Positions 1-6,323 of a stretch of DNA of 11,080 bases are shown here, piece by piece; within the stretch, counting starts at the first letter, position 1, and each line of letters starts with the position of its first letter. Both the position numbers and the translations under genes were made by a program. The notes below the pieces were generated by a model. The model had not been told where the DNA came from, made no database searches, and saw nothing but the letters and a program-made list of their open reading frames with translations. Source of the stretch: an uncultured Lachnospiraceae bacterium (GTDB lineage: Bacteria; Bacillota; Clostridia; Lachnospirales; Lachnospiraceae); assembly GCA_949051815.1 (NCBI GenBank), contig CARQVR010000086.1, positions 1 to 11,080 on the forward strand. The letters are read 5' to 3'.

Positions 1-608
1 ATGTGGTGGAGGGAAACTGCCGCATCAAGCAGGCGATTATACGGGACAAGCGTTATCCGACCCTGTTTCTTCTGCCGTCGGCACAGACAAAAGATAAGAG
101 CGCGGTCAATCCCTCTCAGATGGTGCGTATGATAAGCCATCTGCGGGATCAGTTTGATTACATCATTCTGGACTGCCCCGCAGGGATCGAACAGGGATTC
201 CAGAACGCCATCGCGGGCGCGGACAGAGCGCTTGTGGTCACTACGCCGGAAGTCTCCGCAATCCGGGACGCGGACAGGATCATCGGGCTTTTAGAGGCGA
301 ATGAAATACATAAGATGGATCTGATTATCAACCGAATAAGGCAGGATATGATAAAAAGGGGCGATATGATGTCCTCGGAGGACGTGGTGGATATTTTATC
401 GCTGCCCCTGATCGGAAGGGTGCCGGATGATGAAAATGTGGTGATAGCCACAAATCAGGGAGAACCGTTAGTCGGAAGTAATACCATGGCGGGGAAGGCG
501 TACCAGAATATCTGTTACCGGATCATAGGCGAGGAGGTGCCTTTCATGGATTTTGACAAGGGTGTCTCGTTCTGGACGAGAGTAACGGGTATTTTCCATA
601 AAGGTTAG
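1..608 (+). CDS. minD: Septum site-determining protein MinD (5'-truncated by window edge)
   Basis: This is a membrane-associated ATPase of the ParA/MinD family. With MinC it blocks FtsZ assembly away from midcell, and MinE stimulates it. About 201 residues of the C-terminal part are visible. The window cuts off the N-terminus with the Walker A loop, so the GTG at position 3 is an internal Val codon (bases 1-2 end an earlier codon). Visible family marks are the segment ILPSAQTKDK-like 'LLPSAQTKDKSA', the Walker B strand 'YIILDCPAG' (Asp near residue 57 of the fragment), 'TTPEVSAIRDADRI', and 'LIINRIR' near the nucleotide pocket. The last residues, 'FWTRVTGIFHKG', look like the amphipathic membrane-targeting helix that ends MinD proteins. 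minE follows after 11 nt, so the two are almost certainly co-transcribed, with minC expected just upstream. Identification is firm. Confidence 0.96.
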   Translation, partial: VVEGNCRIKQAIIRDKRYPTLFLLPSAQTKDKSAVNPSQMVRMISHLRDQFDYIILDCPAGIEQGFQNAIAGADRALVVTTPEVSAIRDADRIIGLLEANEIHKMDLIINRIRQDMIKRGDMMSSEDVVDILSLPLIGRVPDDENVVIATNQGEPLVGSNTMAGKAYQNICYRIIGEEVPFMDFDKGVSFWTRVTGIFHKG

Positions 609-619
609 GGGGGATCAGC

Positions 620-883
620 GTGTTTAAAAATCTGTTGAAACGGAAAAGCTCCAGAGAAATAGCCAAAGACCGGCTGAAAATACTGCTTATCTCCGACAGG
701 GTCAATTGTTCGCAGGAGATGATGGAGATGATCAAGAACGATATCGCAAAAGTGATATCCAAGTACATGAAGATAGATGCCCAGAGCATGGAGATCCAGA
801 TCACGCAGACAAGCGGTAAGGGACACGGGATCAAGAATCCGACGCTCTACGCGAATATACCGATACTTGATTTAAAACAATGA
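620..883 (+). CDS. minE: Cell division topological specificity factor MinE
   Basis: MinE stimulates MinD ATPase and frees MinD from the membrane, limiting MinCD inhibition to the poles. The protein has 87 residues, normal for the family. It starts with GTG behind a G-rich Shine-Dalgarno stretch (608-613). The N-terminal segment 'SREIAKDRLKILLISDR' (residues 10-26) matches the anti-MinCD helix/strand with its conserved A-x-x-R-L and DR. The C-terminal half 'IQITQTSGKG' to 'ILDLKQ' fits the topological-specificity domain. Position directly after minD agrees. A basic start, MFKNLLKRK, fits the short N-terminal membrane-contact helix. Confidence 0.94.
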   Translation: MFKNLLKRKSSREIAKDRLKILLISDRVNCSQEMMEMIKNDIAKVISKYMKIDAQSMEIQITQTSGKGHGIKNPTLYANIPILDLKQ

Positions 884-924
884 TAAGTTAATATTTTTTG
901 TTACAACAGGATGAAGGAAGTTAT

Positions 925-2046
925 ATGCTGAAACATTACCACATCAGGGACTATGATTTTAAGTTAATCATTTTGGTGGTAGCGCTCACGGTGGTGGGCG
1001 TTCTTGCCATCGGCAGCGCCAAAGAATCTTTGCAGTCCAGACAGCTTGCCGGAGCCGTTTTCGGTTTTTTTCTGATGCTGGTTTTGTCCCTGTTTGACTA
1101 TTCGGTGATTCTTAAGTTTTACTGGATTATGTATGTGACAAATCTTGTCCTTTTGTATCTGGTGAGGGCGATCGGCGTGACGGTGGGCGGCGCCCAGCGC
1201 TGGCTGAATCTCTTTGGCATCCAGTTCCAGCCATCGGAGACGGCGAAGATTCTGTTGATTTTATTCTTTGCACAGTTTATTATGAAACATAAGGAAGAGA
1301 TGGGGACACTAAAGATTGTCGGGGGATGCGTGCTTTTGTTTGTTCCCTCCATCGTTCTAATCTTAAGCCAGCCGGATCTGTCCACCAGCATTATGGTGGT
1401 GATTTTGTTCTGTGTGGTGATGTTTGTGGGAGGCGTTAGCTGGAAATATGTAATTCTCGCGATTTCCGTGGCGGTGCCGGCATTTATTATCGCGCTGACG
1501 CTGATCTTACAGCCGGAGCAGGAGATCATCAACGATTTCCAGCAGAGGCGTATTCTGGCATGGCTTTATCCGGACCAATACTCCGATACGGAAGCCTACC
1601 AGCAGAATAATTCCATGATGGCCATCGGTTCCGGTATGCTTTACGGAAAAGGCTATAACACCAACGAAATCAGTTCCGTAAAAAACGGTAATTTTATTGC
1701 GGAGGTGGAGACAGACTTTATTTATGCGGTAATCGGTGAAGAATTTGGTTTCGCAGGCGGCTGTGTGGTAATTGTGTTATTGATTTTAATCTCATTTGAA
1801 TGTATTATGGTAGCTAGGAAGGCAAAAGATCTGGCAGGTACGATTATCGCGGCGGGGGTTGCGGCGTTAATCGGCTTTCAGGGAATGCTGAACATTGCGG
1901 TGGCTACCGGCGCGAGTCCGAATACGGGTATACCGCTTCCGTTTGTCAGTTATGGTCTGACTTCGGTAGTCAGTCTTTATATCGGAGTCGGGTTTGTGCT
2001 GAATATACGGCTGCAATGTAAAAATGACAGGGGTGTTAGCAAATGA
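925..2046 (+). CDS. rodA: SEDS peptidoglycan glycosyltransferase, RodA type
   Basis: This is a polytopic membrane enzyme that polymerises lipid II into glycan strands with a class B PBP during side-wall growth. I chose ATG 925 (373 aa) because AAGGAAG at 914-920 lies just upstream. An in-frame TTG at 898 would add nine residues but has no ribosome site. SEDS signatures occur in order: 'GAQRWL' and 'QPSETAKI' (about residues 90-110), 'SQPDLSTS' (about 150), 'ETDFIYAVIGEEFG' (about 262-275) and 'TGIPLPFVSYG' near the C-terminus. Asp264 in the ETDF segment aligns with E. coli RodA Asp262, which is essential. There are about ten hydrophobic spans. FtsW and SpoVE share these motifs; RodA is preferred because of the min-rodA-mgsA order. 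The stop overlaps the mgsA start (ATGA). Confidence 0.9.
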   Translation: MLKHYHIRDYDFKLIILVVALTVVGVLAIGSAKESLQSRQLAGAVFGFFLMLVLSLFDYSVILKFYWIMYVTNLVLLYLVRAIGVTVGGAQRWLNLFGIQFQPSETAKILLILFFAQFIMKHKEEMGTLKIVGGCVLLFVPSIVLILSQPDLSTSIMVVILFCVVMFVGGVSWKYVILAISVAVPAFIIALTLILQPEQEIINDFQQRRILAWLYPDQYSDTEAYQQNNSMMAIGSGMLYGKGYNTNEISSVKNGNFIAEVETDFIYAVIGEEFGFAGGCVVIVLLILISFECIMVARKAKDLAGTIIAAGVAALIGFQGMLNIAVATGASPNTGIPLPFVSYGLTSVVSLYIGVGFVLNIRLQCKNDRGVSK

Positions 2047-2438
2047 ATATCGCGTTAATCGCACATGATGCGAAGAAAAAACTGATGCAGAATTTCTGCA
2101 TCGCATATCGGGGGATTTTGAGTAAGAACGATCTTTATGCTACGGGGACGACGGGAAGGCTGATTGAGGAAGTGACGAATCTGACCATCCACAAGTATCT
2201 GGCCGGGCATCTGGGCGGGGCACAGCAGATCGGAGCGCAGATCGAGCATAACCAGATCGATCTGGTGATTTTCTTAAGAGATCCGCTCTATCCGAAGTCC
2301 CACGAGCCGGACGTCAATAATGTCGTTATGCTCTGTGACAGGCACAATATTCCGCTTGCCACAAATCTGGCGTCGGCGGAACTTTTGATTAAATCACTCG
2401 ACAGAGGAGACATGGAGTGGCGTGAGATGTACAAATAA
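2043..2438 (+). CDS. mgsA: Methylglyoxal synthase family protein with altered catalytic position
   Basis: The family converts dihydroxyacetone phosphate to methylglyoxal and phosphate, a bypass of lower glycolysis that relieves sugar-phosphate build-up. At 131 residues it is close to the Bacillus length. Conserved features are 'IALIAHDAKK' (His8, Asp9), 'LYATGTTGRLIEE' (phosphate-binding TGTTG), 'FLRDPL' (Asp80) and 'HEPDV' (His87, Asp90). The motif that reads GGDQQ in E. coli and B. subtilis reads GGAQQ here: Ala60 (codon GCA, 2220-2222) takes the place of E. coli Asp71, described as the catalytic base. Family membership is clear. Whether it is an active synthase is uncertain. The start ATG overlaps the rodA stop, so translation is probably coupled. 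Confidence 0.88.
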   Translation: MNIALIAHDAKKKLMQNFCIAYRGILSKNDLYATGTTGRLIEEVTNLTIHKYLAGHLGGAQQIGAQIEHNQIDLVIFLRDPLYPKSHEPDVNNVVMLCDRHNIPLATNLASAELLIKSLDRGDMEWREMYK

Positions 2439-3585
2439 CAAATCGAACTGCGTTCGATTGCGGGATTTGCTTTCAGCAAACTCGATAAAAAAGCAAATGG
2501 TTAACAGCGTTCGATTGCGAGATTTGCTTTCAGCAAACTCGATAAAAAAGCAAATGGTTAACAGCGCTCGATTGCGAGATTTGCCTCCGGCAAACTCGGC
2601 TTTAAAATGTAGAAGGTTGTGCGCTTTTCTGATGGCGGCTCTCGCCCTTACGGGGTGCGGGAGTACGAAGTATGACATGCCATATGAACAGCAGGGGAGC
2701 GTCAGCAGCTATCAGCTTATCAATATCGCAAACCGGGAGACGATAGAGCCTTTTGCAAAGGATCTGTGCGTGACGGCAGGTGATGTGACGGCGGGCGGTC
2801 CGGATCTGCAGCAGGTGGGGGCGGCCGCGCTTTTTGACACGAAGGATCTGGAGACGCTGTATGCGAAAAATGCGCATAACCAGATGAACCCGGCCAGCCT
2901 GACGAAGGTTATGACGGCTCTGGTAGCTTTGAAATACGGTTCTCCGGATGACATCTATACCGCTTCGGAGAATGTGCTGATCACAGAGTCCGGCGCTGTT
3001 TTGACCGGCATTAAGCCCGGGGACCGGATGACGCTGGATCAGGCGCTGCACGCGCTTTTAATTGCTTCCGGAAACGATGTCGCCGTGTTGATTGCGGAGG
3101 GGGTTTCCGGGTCTTTAAATGGCGGCGCAGGCTCCGTGGAAGCGTTTGTGGAGCTTATGAATCAGGAGGCGCAGGAAATCGGCGCGACGAACTGTCACTT
3201 TATGAATCCCAACGGCCTGACGCAGGAGGGGCATTATGTGACGGCTTATGACCTTTATCTGATTTTTCAGGAGGCTTTGAAGTACGAGCTTTTTAACCAG
3301 ACCATACAGATGTCCTCCTACAGCACCGTCTATACTGCGTCGGACGGTTCTGAAAAGAAGCTGGAGATGGAAAACTCCAATCTATTTCTGCGGGGGATCT
3401 ATAATCCGCCCGCAAATGTGACGGTAGTGGGCGGAAAAACGGGCACTACCAACGCGGCAGGGCACTGTCTGATCCTGCTTTCCAGAAGCAGCAGCGGAAC
3501 GCCTTACATTTCCGTTATCCTGAAAGACGAGTCGAGAGAAGGGCTTTACGGGGATATGGAGGCACTGCTTGGAATCATCAAATAA
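2422..3585 (+). CDS. Lipoprotein D-alanyl-D-alanine carboxypeptidase (peptidase S11, DacF-like)
   Basis: This is a serine DD-carboxypeptidase (low-molecular-weight PBP) that removes the terminal D-Ala from peptidoglycan stem peptides outside the cell. The three active-site motifs are present: S-L-T-K (Ser159, Lys162), S-G-N (216-218) and K-T-G (339-341). A lipobox 'ALTGC' with Cys79 follows the hydrophobic run 'LCAFLMAALAL', so it should be a lipid-anchored protein. The chain ends about 46 residues after KTG, so the usual C-terminal PBP5 domain and anchor helix are missing; the lipid replaces them. The GTG start at 2422 overlaps mgsA by 17 nt and has GGAG at 2414-2417. ATG 2497 or ATG 2554 would also give a signal peptide but lack good ribosome sites. 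Residues about 9-60 are encoded by the 57-bp repeat array; without it, a normal short signal peptide results. Confidence 0.87.
   Translation: MRCTNNKSNCVRLRDLLSANSIKKQMVNSVRLRDLLSANSIKKQMVNSARLRDLPPANSALKCRRLCAFLMAALALTGCGSTKYDMPYEQQGSVSSYQLINIANRETIEPFAKDLCVTAGDVTAGGPDLQQVGAAALFDTKDLETLYAKNAHNQMNPASLTKVMTALVALKYGSPDDIYTASENVLITESGAVLTGIKPGDRMTLDQALHALLIASGNDVAVLIAEGVSGSLNGGAGSVEAFVELMNQEAQEIGATNCHFMNPNGLTQEGHYVTAYDLYLIFQEALKYELFNQTIQMSSYSTVYTASDGSEKKLEMENSNLFLRGIYNPPANVTVVGGKTGTTNAAGHCLILLSRSSSGTPYISVILKDESREGLYGDMEALLGIIK
2446..2602 (+). repeat. Array of about 2.7 copies of a 57-bp palindromic repeat
   Basis: Copies begin at about 2446, 2503 and 2560, each starting AAC(T/A)GCG. The first two differ at very few bases. 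The third follows for about 42 bp and then diverges. Each unit holds a hairpin: CGRG, a bulged A, then TTTGCT-TTC-AGCAAA, closed by CTCG. In copy 3 the stem tip reads TTTGCC-TCC-GGCAAA, a T-A to C-G pair exchange. The unit is 19 codons long and free of stops, so the carboxypeptidase frame runs through it; the opposite strand is also open. A further inverted repeat, AATCGAA (2441-2447) with TTCGATT (2453-2459), lies at the left edge, three bases after the mgsA stop. It looks like a dispersed REP-like element rather than a protein domain. Confidence 0.85.
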
Positions 3586-3590
3586 GGTAG

Positions 3591-3619
3591 TTGTTTTTTC
3601 GGGGGAGTTCCTGTATAAT
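3591..3619 (+). promoter_or_regulatory. Sigma-A-type promoter for the P-loop protein gene
   Basis: TTGTTT (3591-3596) and a perfect TATAAT (3614-3619) are separated by 17 nt. Transcription would start near 3626, giving a leader of about 70 nt before ATG 3695. It lies right after the carboxypeptidase stop, making the next gene a separate unit. Confidence 0.65.
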
Positions 3620-3631
3620 TGACAATAAGAT

Positions 3632-3648
3632 CATACAATTATTGTATG
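3632..3648. promoter_or_regulatory. Operator-like palindrome just downstream of the promoter
   Basis: Perfect inverted repeat: CATACAA (3632-3638), spacer TTA, TTGTATG (3642-3648). It would span about +6 to +22 of the predicted transcript, a usual place for a repressor site. It could instead act as a small hairpin at the mRNA 5' end. No regulator gene is adjacent. Confidence 0.45.
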
Positions 3649-3694
3649 GGGGATCAGGGCAGTAAATAATAACATACGCTAGGAGGGTATCGAC

Positions 3695-4114
3695 ATGGTT
3701 CAGTTTATTGTAGGAAGGGAAGGAAAGGGAAAGACCAGGCATTTGTTAGATAAAGTAAATACGGAGATTAAAGATGCACAGGGCAATGTAGTGTATCTGG
3801 ATAAGAGCACGAAGCATATGTTTGAACTGAACAACAAGATCAGGCTCATTGACGTGCCGGAGTATCTGGTGACGGACAGCGACGAATTTATCGGTTTTAT
3901 CTGCGGTATTATTTCGCAGGATCACGATTTGCAGCAGATGTATTTTGACAGCTTCTTAAAGATCGCCTGTGTGGAGGCGGAAGATCTGGAGAAGGTAATC
4001 GCAAAGATTGAGAAAATCAGCGAGAAGTTCCATGTGGATTTTGTAATCAGCGTTTCCCGAGATGAGAGTGAACTTCCCGAGAATATGCGTAAAAACGTTA
4101 TTGTTTCCCTCTGA
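3695..4114 (+). CDS. Small P-loop protein of unknown function (139 aa)
   Basis: I do not recognise a characterised function. The protein opens with a Walker A motif, G-R-E-G-K-G-K-T (residues 7-14), directly after the first strand 'VQFIV'. This placement recalls the N-termini of P-loop NTPases such as the AddB nuclease subunit. The remainder is much too short for a helicase and has no clear Walker B Asp-Glu pair. The hydrophobic strand 'VDFVISVSRDESELP' (about residues 115-129) may be the closest candidate. There is no signal peptide or membrane span. The start is supported by AGGAGG at 3681-3686, 8 nt before ATG. It has its own promoter and terminator, so it is monocistronic. It may bind nucleotide, but that rests on Walker A alone. 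Confidence 0.85.
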   Translation: MVQFIVGREGKGKTRHLLDKVNTEIKDAQGNVVYLDKSTKHMFELNNKIRLIDVPEYLVTDSDEFIGFICGIISQDHDLQQMYFDSFLKIACVEAEDLEKVIAKIEKISEKFHVDFVISVSRDESELPENMRKNVIVSL

Positions 4115-4116
4115 TA

Positions 4117-4146
4117 TTTACATAGTCAATATAAAAATGATATAAA
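4117..4146 (+). promoter_or_regulatory. Candidate promoter overlapping the upstream gene's terminator
   Basis: TTTACA (4117-4122) and TATAAA (4141-4146), 18 nt apart, each match five of six consensus positions. Start would fall near 4153, inside the terminator hairpin. A transcript begun here lacks the left arm and cannot form the terminator. It would serve the HlyD-like gene at 4193 with a leader of about 40 nt. Confidence 0.45.
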
Positions 4147-4172
4147 ACCTCGGAGGATCCTTCCGGGGTTTT
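4144..4172 (+). terminator. Intrinsic terminator after the P-loop protein gene
   Basis: Left arm AAAACCTCGGA (4144-4154), loop of 7 nt, right arm TCCGGGGTTTT (4162-4172): 11 pairs including one G-U, ending in a T run. It sits 30 nt after the stop at 4114 and before the GTG start at 4193. Confidence 0.8.
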
Positions 4173-4192
4173 ACCTTTGTGGAGAAGATTCA

Positions 4193-5590
4193 GTGGCAGA
4201 TAATCGAAATAACAAGATAACAAAATACCGGAAGCCCATCAATCTCAACATCGGCATGATGGTTTTTGGCGTGATACTGGTCTATGTGGTAATTTGCGTG
4301 ATTATGTACTTCCGGACGGATCACATTGTCCGCTACAGCGTGCAGGAAGGCTCCCTTACCTCAAACAGCATTTACAAGGGGATTGCCTTGAGGACAGAGC
4401 TGATTGTGACCGGACAGGACGCCGGGTACGTGAATTACTTTGCCAGAGAGGGCGAACGCACGGCGGTGGGCGATCTCGTGTATACGGTGGATGAGACGGG
4501 AAGGCTGTCCGATTATATCAAAGCGGGGGCAAACGGGGAAAATTCCCTTTCCGACAGTGACTTGTCCGGTCTTAAGTCGGACATCACTGCTTTTATGCAC
4601 GGTTTTGACAGGAAACATTTCGATGAGGTGTACAATTTCCGGCATAATATGGAGAGTATGGCGATTAAGCTTGCGAACTATAATATTCTGGAAAACGCAG
4701 ATGCGTTAAACGATGCTTCCGGTACGGTTCTCATCAATTACCGTTACGCGGCCAAGAGCGGTATCGTACTTTATTCCACGGACGGTTATGAGGAATTAAA
4801 GCTGGAAGATATGACGTCGGAGCTGTTTGAAGAGGAAAATTATGAGCGCAAGTATCTGGTAAATAACGGGCTGATTGCAGCGGGAGAGCCGGTCTATAAG
4901 CTGGCGACGTCGGAGGACTGGTCTATTGTGATTCCGGTGGAAAAGGCGGTGGCGGACCAGCTTCTGGAGAAGGAGTATGTGGAGGTACGTTTTCTAAAGA
5001 ACCAGTACACGGCGTGGGGTGAGGTTGCGGTGTACACAAACGAAGCGGGAGAAACGTTCGCGTCTCTCACCTTCACCAATTCCATGATTACTTTCTGTAC
5101 AGACCGTTTTATTGATATCGAACTGCTTCTGGAGGAGGAGAAAGGGCTGAAAATACCCAATTCCGCCATTGTGCAGAAGGAATTTTTCATCGTGCCAAAA
5201 GCCTATGTGACAAGGGGCGGCAATAACGGCGGCGACGGCGTGCTTTTAGAAACCTACAATGAAGAGGGCGAGGCTACCACGCAGTTTGTGGAGACGGAGG
5301 TTTATGAGGAGACGGAGACGGACTATTATCTGGATAATTCCACACTCCGGTCCGGAAATTATATTGTCATGCCGGAGACAGGGGAAAAATACGCCGTCAG
5401 CAAGACAGGTTCCCTGCAGGGCGTCTATAATATCAATAAAGGGTATGCGGACTTTAAACAGATCAGCATTCTCTATGAGAACGAAGAGTATTCCGTGGTA
5501 AAGTCAAACACCACCTACGGACTCAGTGTGTACGACTATATCGTACTGAATGCGGATATGGTGAAGGATAATGAATTTATATACGAGTAA
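4193..5590 (+). CDS. HlyD-like single-pass membrane adaptor protein, orphan
   Basis: This 465-aa protein has a basic cytoplasmic tail, one transmembrane helix (about residues 19-41, from 'NIGMMVFGVILVYV') and a long extracytoplasmic part. After the helix, 'GYVNYFAREGERTAVGDLVYTVDETG' resembles the half-motif of a biotinyl-lipoyl domain. Later, 'GEPVYKLATSEDWSIVIPV' and 'LKIPNSAIV' fit the beta-barrel region of HlyD/RND-type adaptors. The C-terminal region is rich in Glu and Tyr. No ABC or RND partner is nearby; the next gene, yggS, begins 14 nt downstream, followed by sepF. This suggests a link to envelope or division rather than export, which is inference. GTG 4193 is chosen because GGAGAAG (4181-4187) precedes it. 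Assignment to the HlyD-like group is by pattern only. Confidence 0.8.
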   Translation: MADNRNNKITKYRKPINLNIGMMVFGVILVYVVICVIMYFRTDHIVRYSVQEGSLTSNSIYKGIALRTELIVTGQDAGYVNYFAREGERTAVGDLVYTVDETGRLSDYIKAGANGENSLSDSDLSGLKSDITAFMHGFDRKHFDEVYNFRHNMESMAIKLANYNILENADALNDASGTVLINYRYAAKSGIVLYSTDGYEELKLEDMTSELFEEENYERKYLVNNGLIAAGEPVYKLATSEDWSIVIPVEKAVADQLLEKEYVEVRFLKNQYTAWGEVAVYTNEAGETFASLTFTNSMITFCTDRFIDIELLLEEEKGLKIPNSAIVQKEFFIVPKAYVTRGGNNGGDGVLLETYNEEGEATTQFVETEVYEETETDYYLDNSTLRSGNYIVMPETGEKYAVSKTGSLQGVYNINKGYADFKQISILYENEEYSVVKSNTTYGLSVYDYIVLNADMVKDNEFIYE

Positions 5591-5604
5591 AAACGGGAGT
5601 GGAT

Positions 5605-6303
5605 ATGGGAATAAAGGAAAATCTGGACAGCGTGAAAACGCATATAGAGGCTGCCTGTGCATCCTGCGGCAGGACCGCCGGTGAAGTAAAACTGATTGCG
5701 GTGAGCAAGACGAAGCCGCTTCCCATGCTGGAGGAAGCCTATGCATGTGGCTGCCGCGATTTTGGGGAAAATAAGGTGCAGGAGCTTGTGGATAAGTATG
5801 AGGCCATGCCGAAGGACATCCGCTGGCATATGATCGGGCATTTGCAGCGCAACAAGGTGAAATATCTGGTAGATAAGGTCTTTCTGATTCACAGTGTGGA
5901 CTCGCTGCGCCTCGCGCAGGAGATCGAGAAGGAGGCGGCAAAGAAGAATGTAACGGTCAATATTCTTGTGGAAGTAAACGTGGCGGGGGAGGAGAGCAAG
6001 TTCGGTACGACATCTGAGGAGGCGTCTGCATTGGTGGAACAGATCGCGAAATTACCCCATATCAGGATAAAAGGACTGATGACCATAGCGCCCTATGCAG
6101 AGGATTCGGAACAAAACAGACGATATTTTGCAAAATTAAAACAAATTTATGTTGACATAATACATAAAAACATTGATAATGTTTTTATGGAGGAACTTTC
6201 TATGGGCATGACCGGGGATTACAAAGTCGCGATAACAGAGGGCGCGACATATATCAGGGTCGGCACTGGCATCTTTGGAGAAAGAGAATACGCGGCATTT
6301 TAG
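5605..6303 (+). CDS. yggS: YggS/PLPBP family pyridoxal phosphate homeostasis protein
   Basis: A PLP-binding protein with an alanine-racemase-like barrel but no known catalytic reaction; it controls free PLP and amino-acid balance in the cytoplasm. The PLP lysine is in 'LIAVSKTKP' (Lys35). Other family motifs are 'DFGENKVQE', 'WHMIGHLQRNKVK', 'HSVDSL', 'LVEVNVAGEESKFG', 'GLMTIAP' and 'LSMGMTGDY'. The length of 232 aa is normal. ATG 5605 is preferred over GTG 5599 because the Shine-Dalgarno GGGAG occupies 5595-5599. It is the equivalent of B. subtilis YlmE, which also precedes sepF. The 3' end contains an AT-rich patch (about 6126-6187) unlike the rest of the gene, with a promoter-like sequence embedded in it. 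Confidence 0.93.
   Translation: MGIKENLDSVKTHIEAACASCGRTAGEVKLIAVSKTKPLPMLEEAYACGCRDFGENKVQELVDKYEAMPKDIRWHMIGHLQRNKVKYLVDKVFLIHSVDSLRLAQEIEKEAAKKNVTVNILVEVNVAGEESKFGTTSEEASALVEQIAKLPHIRIKGLMTIAPYAEDSEQNRRYFAKLKQIYVDIIHKNIDNVFMEELSMGMTGDYKVAITEGATYIRVGTGIFGEREYAAF
6152..6186 (+). promoter_or_regulatory. Internal promoter in yggS with overlapping perfect palindrome
   Basis: TTGACA (6152-6157), 17-nt spacer, GATAAT (6175-6180), preceded by an A/T-rich stretch (about 6130-6150) like an UP element. A perfect inverted repeat covers the -10: AAAAACATT (6166-6174), GAT, AATGTTTTT (6178-6186). Predicted start is near 6187, giving sepF a leader of about 330 nt. It lies inside coding sequence whose local AT content is out of keeping with the gene. 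Confidence 0.6.
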
Positions 6304-6323
6304 TATACATAAGTTGAAACCAA

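Noticed and set aside
867..895. Promoter-like TTGATT-17-AATATT before rodA
   Set aside because: Both boxes are weak matches in an A/T-rich gap inside a tight operon, so chance is likely.
898..924. TTG start that would extend RodA by nine residues
   Set aside because: No ribosome site precedes it, while ATG 925 has AAGGAAG just upstream and gives the usual RodA N-terminus.
2394..2678. 94-codon - strand frame with a repeated peptide
   Set aside because: The repeats are the translation of the 57-bp palindromic array, which is open on both strands. No start signal or other protein feature supports a gene.
3619..3647. Second promoter with a perfect TTGACA at 3619-3624
   Set aside because: The -10 at 17 nt is TTGTAT, only three of six matches, and other spacings are no better. 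TTGTTT-17-TATAAT just upstream is far stronger.
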